Shown here in pieces: positions 1 through 5,472 of a DNA stretch of 11,989 nt (the first letter of the stretch is position 1; every line of letters starts with the position of its first letter). Under the pieces are notes generated by a model. It was not told the DNA's origin, did not search any database, and was given only the letters and a program-made list of their open reading frames with translations. The stretch comes from Kiloniellaceae bacterium (GTDB taxonomy: Bacteria > Pseudomonadota > Alphaproteobacteria > Kiloniellales > Kiloniellaceae), in contig JANQKX010000218.1 in assembly GCA_028280915.1 (NCBI GenBank), positions 1 through 11,989 of the forward strand, written 5' to 3'. The position numbers and the translations under genes were made by a program.

Positions 1-1
1 G

Positions 2-268
2 GACATAGTCCGCCTGGCGGTGGATTGCGGCGCCCGGATCATCGGCGGCTGCTGCGGCACCACGCCGGATCACATAAGGGCCATGCGCGCCGCCCTGGAC
101 GGCTACACCAAGGGTGAAAAACCCAGCATGGAGACCATCATCGCCCGCCTGGGCAGCGTCTCCGACGGCAGCAAGCAACAGGGCGGCCTGGGAGAGCTCC
201 CCAAGCGGCGGGAGCGGGGCGGCCGACGCGGCCGCCGGGGCGAGGACCGGCCGAGCGCCGATTTTTAG
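2..268 (+). CDS. bmt: Betaine/homocysteine S-methyltransferase, C-terminal end (partial)
   Basis: Only the last 88 residues are in the window; the reading frame is open to the left edge and stops at TAG 266-268. The fragment carries the motif GGCCGTTPDH, whose adjacent cysteines are two of the zinc ligands of the homocysteine S-methyltransferase (Pfam S-methyl_trans) fold. In this family the zinc activates homocysteine, which takes a methyl group from betaine or a related donor to give methionine in the cytoplasm. The stretch after the motif (RAMRAALDGYTKG, then an ETIIARLG helix) resembles the alphaproteobacterial betaine-homocysteine enzymes. The protein ends in a strongly basic Gly/Arg tail (about 18 residues, RERGGRRGRRG). 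I cannot see the N-terminal barrel, so the methyl donor is inferred, and a cobalamin-type MetH first domain or an MmuM-type enzyme is not fully excluded. The next gene begins 62 bp downstream on the same strand. Confidence 0.8.
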   Translation, partial: DIVRLAVDCGARIIGGCCGTTPDHIRAMRAALDGYTKGEKPSMETIIARLGSVSDGSKQQGGLGELPKRRERGGRRGRRGEDRPSADF

Positions 269-317
269 CGCCTTTCACCCCGGCTTGAGGCACACTGCGG
301 GTCTGTTATCACGCGCC

Positions 318-322
318 GGAGG
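318..322 (+). promoter_or_regulatory. Shine-Dalgarno GGAGG deciding a GTG start
   Basis: GGAGG lies 8 bases before GTG 331. No ATG or other initiator in this frame has an equally good site, so the aminotransferase most likely starts at this GTG. Confidence 0.7.
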
Positions 323-330
323 CCCTTTTT

Positions 331-1461
331 GTGCGGAACTTCGCTCTTGAGGTCTATTTTTCCCGCTGGGAGTTTGCCGCCCGCTATCACCTGACCGCCT
401 CGGACATGGAAAGCTTTACCACCACCGAGCTGCTGGACATGGCCACGGCGGAAGACCGGGCGGCCTTCGACCAGCAATGGCTGGGCTATACGGAAACCTA
501 TGGCCTGCCGGAGCTGCGCTCGGAAATCGCCGGGACCTACGACAATCTGGCACCGGAGGACGTGCTCTGCTTCGCCGGTGCCGAAGAAGGGATCTACGCC
601 GCCATGCGGGTGCTGCTCGGCCCCGACGATCATGTGATCGTGGCCGTGCCCAATTATCAGGCCGCCGAAACCCTGCCCCTGGATATCTGCGCCGTGACCG
701 GCGTCCCCCTGGACCCGGACGACAACTGGTCTTTGGATATTGACCAGGTGGCAGCGGCCCTGCGTCCCAATACCAAGCTTATCTCCATCAATTTCCCCAA
801 CAACCCCACCGGCGCGGTGCTGAGCCGGGACCGCTTCCATGCCTTGATCGACCTCTGCCGGCGCCACGGCCTCTACCTGTTCAGCGACGAGGTTTACCGC
901 CTGATCGAGCGGGACGAGGCCATCCGCCTGCCCCAGGCGGCCGATGTCTACGAAAAGGCCCTTTCCCTCAACGTGATGTCCAAGGCCTATGGCTTGCCGG
1001 GCTTGCGCATCGGCTGGATTGGCTGCCAGGACCGGGCGCTTTTGCAACGATTGGAGCGTTACAAACATTATCTGTCCATCTGCAACGCGGCGCCCAGCGA
1101 GCGCCTGGCCCTGATCGCCTTGAAGGCCCGCGACCGGATTTTGGACCGGAACCGGGCCCTCACCCGGGACAATTCGGCCCTACTCGCCGATTTTTTCGCC
1201 GAGTTCCCCGATCTTTTTGACTGGCGGCGCCCGGACGGCGGCTGTGTGGGCTTCCCCCGCTACACCGGCCCGGGCACGGCGGATGCCTTTTGCGAGGCCC
1301 TGGTGGAACAGGCCGGGGTCCTGCTGCTGCCGCCACAGATCTACCAATCGGAACTTTTGCCCACCCCGCAGGACCGTTTCCGCATCGGTTTTGGCCGCCG
1401 GGGCCTGGACAAGGGCCTGGCGGCCTTTCGCGCTTTTTTGCGGTCAAATTGGGCCACTTGA
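331..1461 (+). CDS. PLP-dependent aminotransferase, class I/II (fold type I)
   Basis: A complete 376-residue protein starting at GTG 331, supported by a GGAGG ribosome binding site at 318-322, eight bases upstream. It has the hallmarks of a fold-type I aminotransferase: the GYTETYGLPELR region (about 52-63), the NNPTG turn (157-161), Asp186 and Tyr189 in SDEVYR (pyridine nitrogen and O3' contacts), the Schiff-base Lys218 in SKAYGLPGLR, Arg226 (phosphate contact) and a C-terminal FRIGFGRR in which Arg351 should bind the substrate carboxylate. The length is slightly short for class I enzymes (about 390-400) because the N-terminal arm is abbreviated. It should be cytoplasmic and transfer an amino group between an amino acid and a 2-oxo acid, or run a related PLP reaction; members of this branch also include cyclases such as capreomycidine synthase. 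The substrate cannot be told from sequence. It lies 62 bp after the methyltransferase and may be co-transcribed, although a link in function is not shown. Confidence 0.9.
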   Translation: MRNFALEVYFSRWEFAARYHLTASDMESFTTTELLDMATAEDRAAFDQQWLGYTETYGLPELRSEIAGTYDNLAPEDVLCFAGAEEGIYAAMRVLLGPDDHVIVAVPNYQAAETLPLDICAVTGVPLDPDDNWSLDIDQVAAALRPNTKLISINFPNNPTGAVLSRDRFHALIDLCRRHGLYLFSDEVYRLIERDEAIRLPQAADVYEKALSLNVMSKAYGLPGLRIGWIGCQDRALLQRLERYKHYLSICNAAPSERLALIALKARDRILDRNRALTRDNSALLADFFAEFPDLFDWRRPDGGCVGFPRYTGPGTADAFCEALVEQAGVLLLPPQIYQSELLPTPQDRFRIGFGRRGLDKGLAAFRAFLRSNWAT

Positions 1462-1491
1462 CCCTCGGCCGCGCGTTTTGGTCGGTTGTCA

Positions 1492-1522
1492 TTGAATTAA
1501 TACAATTTTTCGCTAATATAGT
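1492..1522 (+). promoter_or_regulatory. Possible sigma-70 promoter of the GDSL esterase gene
   Basis: The gap between the aminotransferase stop and the esterase start turns abruptly AT-rich here. TTGAAT (1492-1497) is a 4/6 match to the -35 box. It is followed after 16 bp by TAATAT (1514-1519), or after 19 bp by TATAGT (1517-1522, 5/6 to the -10 box). Either pair would give a leader of about 115-120 nt. The assignment is by eye and both boxes are imperfect. Confidence 0.35.
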
Positions 1523-1585
1523 AGATAGGGACCCTGGGCCAGCGCCAGACGCAAGGCCGATCGGGAAAGGTTCCAAAGGCCTATC

Positions 1586-1630
1586 AAGTTCGAAGGCGTA
1601 CTAAATTCGAAGACGTATTAGATTCGATCG
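1586..1630 (+). repeat. Phased TTCGA direct repeats in the esterase leader
   Basis: Two 17-bp units (1586-1602 and 1603-1619) agree at 14 of 17 positions, both built around TTCGAAG.CGTA.T. A third, degenerate unit starts at 1620 and keeps only ATTCGA. The TTCGA cores sit at 1589, 1606 and 1623, exactly 17 bp apart, and the array ends just before the ribosome binding site. It could be an operator, an mRNA leader element or a local duplication. No function is established. Confidence 0.5.
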
Positions 1631-1643
1631 AGGGGAGTCTGAA

Positions 1644-2645
1644 ATGGCCGTGCTAGGAGCCCGTGTCGCGGGTTTGGCCTTGTGCCTTCTGCTGCTTTTT
1701 AGCGTCCAAGCTCTCCATGCCCAGAACGACGCTGGGGATCGGCAGCGTTTCGAGCGCCTCTTTGTTTTTGGTGACAGCTTATCGGACACGGGCAATGTGG
1801 ACGCCCTGACGGGCGGGCTGATACCGGCGACCAGCCCGCCCTATTTTGAAGGGCGGTTTTCCAATGGCCCCTTGTGGGTCGAGGCCCTGGCCGCCTTTTT
1901 GAGCATCGACTTGAAGGTGGATCAGACGGTCAACCTGGACCCCTTGGCCCCGGTTCAGGCCTTCGGCGGGGCGCTCAGCGGCAACTTGAATGTGAACGGG
2001 GTGTTTGATCCCGCCGTGGCCGAGACCGGTTTGCTGAGCCAGGTGCGGGCCTTCCGGGACGCGGGCGGCAGCTTCGGCCGGCGCGATCTGGTGGTGGTCT
2101 GGGCCGGTGCCAACGACTATCTCTTTGACCTGGACGTCGATCCGCAACACGTCGTGGACAACATCACCCAAGCCGTCAGGGAGCTGGCGGCCTTGGGCGC
2201 CCGGTCCTTTGTGGTGCCCAACCTGCCCGATTTGGGCGACACACCCTTTGCCCTGGACCTGGGGCTGCAGGTGCCTCTCAACAGCCTGACCTTCGTGCAC
2301 AACGAATTGCTGGCCGCGGCCATGACCAAGACCCGGCGCGCCTTGCGGGTCAAAGTGCTCCTGCTCGACGTGAACCGGGCCTTTGCCGGCATCGACCAGC
2401 TCTTCGACAATGTGGTGGTGCCTTGCATGATCCAGGACCCGCCCAACCCGCCGGAGCTGACCGGCTTTTGCCCCTTGGATGAAAACGGCATTCCCAACTC
2501 CACCATTCTGGGCGGAACCCTTTACGCGGACGTGGTGCACCCCACCACCCAGGCCCATGACCTGCTGGGCGCCTTTGCCTTCGGCGCCGTCATCCAGGCC
2601 TTCGAAAAGGGCAAGCGCAAACGCTGGCTCAAGCAGCTCCACTAA
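1644..2645 (+). CDS. Secreted GDSL/SGNH-family esterase or lipase
   Basis: A 333-residue exported serine hydrolase. The start ATG 1644 has a strong GAGGGGAG ribosome binding site at 1630-1637, six bases upstream. Residues 1-26 form a signal peptide (Arg7, a hydrophobic run around 8-23, and a cleavage-type ALHA followed by Gln27). The SGNH blocks are in order: FGDSLSDTGN with nucleophile Ser45, a glycine pair GG (108-109) as the likely oxyanion-hole Gly, WAGANDY with Asn157, and ADVVHPT with Asp296 and His299 completing the triad. This subfamily resembles the outer-membrane-esterase type (EstA passenger, thermolabile hemolysin, GDSL phospholipases), but there is no autotransporter barrel: the chain ends shortly after block V with a basic tail (GKRKRWLKQLH). 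Cys261 and Cys276 could form a disulfide after export. It should cleave carboxylic esters or lipids in the periplasm or outside the cell; the actual substrate is unknown. Its 3' end faces the next gene, 21 bp away. Confidence 0.9.
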   Translation: MAVLGARVAGLALCLLLLFSVQALHAQNDAGDRQRFERLFVFGDSLSDTGNVDALTGGLIPATSPPYFEGRFSNGPLWVEALAAFLSIDLKVDQTVNLDPLAPVQAFGGALSGNLNVNGVFDPAVAETGLLSQVRAFRDAGGSFGRRDLVVVWAGANDYLFDLDVDPQHVVDNITQAVRELAALGARSFVVPNLPDLGDTPFALDLGLQVPLNSLTFVHNELLAAAMTKTRRALRVKVLLLDVNRAFAGIDQLFDNVVVPCMIQDPPNPPELTGFCPLDENGIPNSTILGGTLYADVVHPTTQAHDLLGAFAFGAVIQAFEKGKRKRWLKQLH

Positions 2646-2666
2646 GCTCGCCGGAACTGGGGCCGC

Positions 2667-3488
2667 TTAGGGCTTGTAGAGGCGCCGGCCGATGGTGAAG
2701 GCGGCGGTGAAGCGGTCCAGGCCATGGCTGCCCCCATTCACCAGCTTGCGGGCCGTCGTCAGATCGTCGGCGAAGATGGCGTATTTGGCCTCGGTTCTTT
2801 TGTTCTTGATGAAAACGCTCAAAATCTGTGCCGCGATCTTGGGGTCGTTGGCCAGGTGGGGATTGTCTTCGAGCCGGGTGCCGAGACCCATTTGCCGGCC
2901 CAGGTTCTGATAGTTGTCCCGGCCGGTCAGTTGGATGAAACCGCGGCCTTTGAAGCGGTCCCCGTCGCCGACGCCCCGATTGCCCAGATCCGAGCGGAAA
3001 TCGTAGAGGTCGAAGGGATGGCCTTGCGCAGGGGTGCCATAACCGCTGGTATTGTACACGGACGGCTTTTCGTTAATGGGCTCGAAGCCCTCGGTCTCGG
3101 CGCGGATGGTGCCCAGCGCCATGAGCGCCATGTCCGCGTCATCCAGGCCCGCATCGCCCAGTGCGGCCAAAACCACCGGCAAGTGCGTTTGAATGTTGTG
3201 GCGTGGCGTGGCGGTGGCAAACATGCGCACCACATCCCCTTCGGTAATGCGGCTCAACACGGGCACAACGGATAAGATGATATCGGGCTTGTCCAGCCCG
3301 ATGGCCCGTTCCGTCTGCCCATCCACCTGGCCGGACTGGGGCAGGCCCATCGCGCGCTGATAGCGCTGCAACGCCCCTTGGGTGCCGGGGCCGAAATCAC
3401 CGTCGATGGGCTTTGCGTTAAAGCCGCTGACGGTGAGCATGGCCTGGAGCCGCCGCACCCCATGGCCTTTGCTACCTCGCATCAACAT
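2667..3488 (-). CDS. Peptidoglycan-binding domain plus GH19-type muralytic/chitinase-like enzyme
   Basis: A 273-residue protein with two domains. Residues about 4-63 form a PG_binding_1 domain (RGSKGHGVRRLQ, then DGDFGPGTQGALQRYQ), and residues about 110-270 a GH19/lysozyme-like catalytic domain. The latter shows ALGTIRAETEGF with a likely catalytic Glu131 and the conserved FKGRGFIQLTGRDNYQ signature of chitinase-like endolysins. It should cleave the glycan of peptidoglycan or chitin. The open frame extends to an ATG at 3518, but I start at ATG 3488 because GGGAGG lies 6 bases upstream of it while the 3518 start has no such site; an ATG at 3482 is also possible. I see no signal peptide, so export would need a holin, a non-classical route or lysis. 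Phage endolysins share this make-up, but no other phage genes are visible, so it is more likely a chromosomal or domesticated lysin. It is transcribed convergently to the esterase. Confidence 0.82.
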   Translation of the reverse strand: MLMRGSKGHGVRRLQAMLTVSGFNAKPIDGDFGPGTQGALQRYQRAMGLPQSGQVDGQTERAIGLDKPDIILSVVPVLSRITEGDVVRMFATATPRHNIQTHLPVVLAALGDAGLDDADMALMALGTIRAETEGFEPINEKPSVYNTSGYGTPAQGHPFDLYDFRSDLGNRGVGDGDRFKGRGFIQLTGRDNYQNLGRQMGLGTRLEDNPHLANDPKIAAQILSVFIKNKRTEAKYAIFADDLTTARKLVNGGSHGLDRFTAAFTIGRRLYKP

Positions 3489-3632
3489 TGGCAGCCTCCC
3501 TGCAGCAAATAAACGCATTACAGCAATTCAAGGAGTATGGCACTTTTGGAAAACAGACGGTACGGGAAACGGGACCTGATTCCAAGGGCCGGGCCCATCC
3601 CTCTTTGTCTCCTCCGTCGGGCCGAAATTCGG

Positions 3633-3663
3633 TTGACCTGGCCGTACCTCAGCTTGCTAGCAT
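3633..3663 (+). promoter_or_regulatory. Candidate promoter with extended -10 for the SDR gene
   Basis: TTGACC (3633-3638, 5/6 to the -35 consensus) is followed after 19 bp by TAGCAT (3658-3663, 4/6). TG at 3655-3656 makes an extended -10 (TGnTAGCAT), which can offset the long spacer. It lies about 65 bp before the SDR start, in the divergent gap with the muralytic gene. Confidence 0.45.
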
Positions 3664-3729
3664 GGGATCGGCAAGGCCGTTGCGCGTGGTATGAGACGGC
3701 GGGGCGGGCAAGACGAGGGAGGAAAAGCC

Positions 3730-4329
3730 ATGAAGATCATTGTTGTGGGCGCGAGCGGCGACATCGGCCGGGCCGTTTGCGACGAGCTGGGGCCACGCCA
3801 TGACATCATCACCGCCGGCCGCACCAGCGGCGACCTTCGTGTGGACATCGCCGACCGGGCCTCCATCGAGGCCATGTACCAGCAAGCCGGCCGGGTGGAC
3901 GCGGTGGTATCGGCCTCGGGAAGCGTGCACTTCGCGCCCCTGACGGACTTCACCGAGGAGACCTTCATGATCGGGCTGAAAAACAAGGTCATGGGGCAAA
4001 TCAATCTGGTTCTCGCCGGGCTGGACTGGGTCAAGGATCAGGGTTCCTTTACCCTCACCAGCGGGGTGCTGGACCGGGACCCGGTTCGCATGGGCGTCAA
4101 CGCGGCCACGGCAAACGGCGCACTGGGCGGCTTTGTCCTGGGCGCGGCGATCGAGATGCCCCGAGGCCTGCGCCTCAACGTGGTCAGCCCGGGCCTGCTA
4201 GCGGTTTCCGTGCCCCGCTACGGCGCCTGGTTTCCCGGCCATGAGACCGTGTCGTCCCAGCGGGTCGGCCTGGCCTACGCCAAGAGCGTGGAAGGCGCGG
4301 TCACCGGACAGGTCATCATCGTGGAATAG
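3730..4329 (+). CDS. Short atypical SDR-family (Rossmann) protein
   Basis: A 199-residue short-chain dehydrogenase/reductase-like protein. The frame is open from an ATG at 3691, but I chose ATG 3730 because GGGAGG (3717-3722) is 7 bases upstream and the Rossmann strand MKIIVVGASGDIG begins right there. Visible elements are the nucleotide-binding GASGDIG (7-13), an acidic DLRVDIAD segment (35-42), SASG (61-64) in place of the usual NNAG, and SGVL with the usual active-site Ser111. The YxxxK pair expected 10-17 residues later is missing: that segment reads GVNAATANGALGGF. The C-terminal PRGLRLNVVSPG and EGAVTGQVIIVE are typical of a short SDR branch of about 200 residues that I recall as also lacking the tyrosine. 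It should bind NAD(P) in the cytoplasm; whether it is an active oxidoreductase is uncertain. The neighbours give no pathway. Confidence 0.85.
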   Translation: MKIIVVGASGDIGRAVCDELGPRHDIITAGRTSGDLRVDIADRASIEAMYQQAGRVDAVVSASGSVHFAPLTDFTEETFMIGLKNKVMGQINLVLAGLDWVKDQGSFTLTSGVLDRDPVRMGVNAATANGALGGFVLGAAIEMPRGLRLNVVSPGLLAVSVPRYGAWFPGHETVSSQRVGLAYAKSVEGAVTGQVIIVE

Positions 4330-4337
4330 AACGATCC

Positions 4338-4411
4338 CCCGCCCTCACCCGGCGCCCCTGCCCGGCAAAGAAGCCCTTGGGCGTGGTTTTCCTGTAAAAT
4401 CGACGTATATT
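4338..4411 (+). other. Intergenic segment with C-rich, REP-like sequence and an AT-rich patch
   Basis: Between the SDR stop and the DUF3108 gene lies a C-rich run (4338-4370, with CCCTCACCCGGC and CCCCTGCCCGGC) that looks like the short C-rich intergenic repeats common in GC-rich proteobacteria. An AT-rich patch follows, with TAAAAT (4395-4400) and TATATT (4406-4411) as -10-like hexamers. No -35 box at proper spacing is convincing. A promoter for the DUF3108 gene is likely somewhere here, but I cannot place it. Confidence 0.25.
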
Positions 4412-4483
4412 GAGGAGCACAGCGTGCGTGCCTGACCCGCGGCACCAAGAGTGTATGGGCAAACGGGATGTGGAATGTTCGGT

Positions 4484-5314
4484 ATGAAGCACGGCAAACA
4501 GACACTTGGCCAGTTTAGGCAATTCTGCACCCGGACCGGCGCCGGCTTGGTCTTTGTTCTGATGGCCCAAAGCGCCCTGGCCGGCGAACGGACCTTGGAC
4601 TATCAGGTCGCCTGGGGCCATATGAGCCTGGCCCAGGCTCAGGTTTCCCTGAAGCAATCCGATGACAGTTACCGCCTGGCCAGCACGGGTTGGACCGAGG
4701 GCCTGCTGGACTTTTTCGTTTCCTGGCAAGGCAAGGCGGAAACCAACGGCCGGGTAGAGGACGGCGTGCGCCAGCCCCTGTCCCACGTGCACGAGGGGCA
4801 ATGGGACGACCGCACCCGCTGGACCCGGGTGGCCTGGGACGATCCCGGCGCCCCGCAAACCGAGACCAGGCCGGCCCCGGACCTGGAAGAAGTCACGCCC
4901 GTGCCCGACGGCACCCTGTCCCAAACCATCGACCCCTTGACCTTGATGCTGTCGGTCATGGATCAGCTGGCGGCGACGGGACGCTGCGAGGGTGAGGGCA
5001 AGCTGTGGGACGGGCGCCGGCGTTATGACCTGGCGGTGGTCCATCTGGGCACGGAGACCTTGGAGCCGGACCGGCCCTGGGGCTATGCCGGCGAAGCGGT
5101 CCTCTGCACCTTCAAAATCAATCGCATCGGCGGCTTTTGGCGGGACAGCGAGGACTGGCGCGAGGCGGAGCGCAAGAGCGACACCCCGGCCAGGATCTGG
5201 GTCGCGGAGGTGACGCCCGGTGCCTGGGCGCCGGTCCGCGCCGAGGTGGAAACTCCTTATGGCACCGTGGTCGGGCGTCTGCTGCCCGAAGGCGGCCTTG
5301 ACAGCGACAGCTGA
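4484..5314 (+). CDS. Exported DUF3108-domain protein
   Basis: A 276-residue protein of unknown biochemical role. The frame opens at a GTG (4451), with ATGs at 4475 and 4484. I prefer 4484 because it gives the most normal signal peptide (MKHGK, then a hydrophobic AGLVFVLMAQSALA with cleavage-type ALA at 31-33), but the choice is not certain: 4475 has GGGA at 4465-4468. The mature part shows DUF3108 hallmarks: an N-terminal DYQVAWGHMSLAQAQV strand pair (39-54), IDPLTLMLSVMDQL (149-162), the WDGRRRYDL turn (175-183), KINRIGGFW (211-219), and PARIWVAEV (235-243) followed by PVRAEVETPYG. DUF3108 proteins are small periplasmic or envelope beta-rich proteins, often found near lipid or polysaccharide genes. 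Cys168 and Cys208 may pair in the periplasm. It lies 154 bp downstream of the SDR on the same strand and is probably transcribed separately. Confidence 0.82.
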   Translation: MKHGKQTLGQFRQFCTRTGAGLVFVLMAQSALAGERTLDYQVAWGHMSLAQAQVSLKQSDDSYRLASTGWTEGLLDFFVSWQGKAETNGRVEDGVRQPLSHVHEGQWDDRTRWTRVAWDDPGAPQTETRPAPDLEEVTPVPDGTLSQTIDPLTLMLSVMDQLAATGRCEGEGKLWDGRRRYDLAVVHLGTETLEPDRPWGYAGEAVLCTFKINRIGGFWRDSEDWREAERKSDTPARIWVAEVTPGAWAPVRAEVETPYGTVVGRLLPEGGLDSDS

Positions 5315-5380
5315 CCCCCGCTCCTGCCGGTCCAAGCAGTCCCGGGGCCTGATCGGGCAGACGCGAGTCACAAAACGCGC

Positions 5381-5405
5381 AATTTTCTTGACATCTGTGA
5401 AAATT
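5381..5405. promoter_or_regulatory. Inverted repeat enclosing the -35 box (operator candidate)
   Basis: AATTTTC (5381-5387) and GAAAATT (5399-5405) are perfect 7-bp inverted arms around an 11-bp centre that begins with the TTGACA -35 hexamer. A dimeric repressor bound here would block polymerase. The regulator itself is not in the window. Confidence 0.4.
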
Positions 5406-5415
5406 CAGACACCAT
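5388..5415 (+). promoter_or_regulatory. Candidate promoter of the Rieske/M24 unit
   Basis: A perfect -35 box TTGACA (5388-5393) lies in the AT-rich leader of the Rieske gene. After a 16-bp spacer comes CACCAT (5410-5415), a weak -10 (3/6) that keeps the important A at position 2 and T at position 6. A poor -10 under a perfect -35, inside an inverted repeat, would suit a regulated promoter. Confidence 0.45.
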
Positions 5416-5472
5416 TTTTTTCCTAAAGGGGAGAAGTGCAACCGATTTTTTGACTGAAGAGCTGGTTTTGTC

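Noticed and set aside
265..1068. A 267-codon minus-strand frame across the aminotransferase.
   Set aside because: It mirrors conserved aminotransferase motifs and has no recognisable motif of its own.
1486..1492. A single Pho-type half-site (TTGTCAT) upstream of the GDSL esterase.
   Set aside because: No second half-site lies 11 bp on either side, so it does not form a Pho box.
3537..3803. An 88-codon plus-strand frame with AGGAG just before its ATG, in the divergent gap.
   Set aside because: The AGGAG is only 1 base from the ATG, the protein is Arg-rich with no motif, and the frame runs over the promoter and start of the SDR gene.
4316..5371. A 351-codon minus-strand frame covering the DUF3108 gene.
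   Set aside because: Shadow frame: low-complexity Gly/Pro/Arg composition, no domain, and the plus strand has a signal peptide and DUF3108 motifs.
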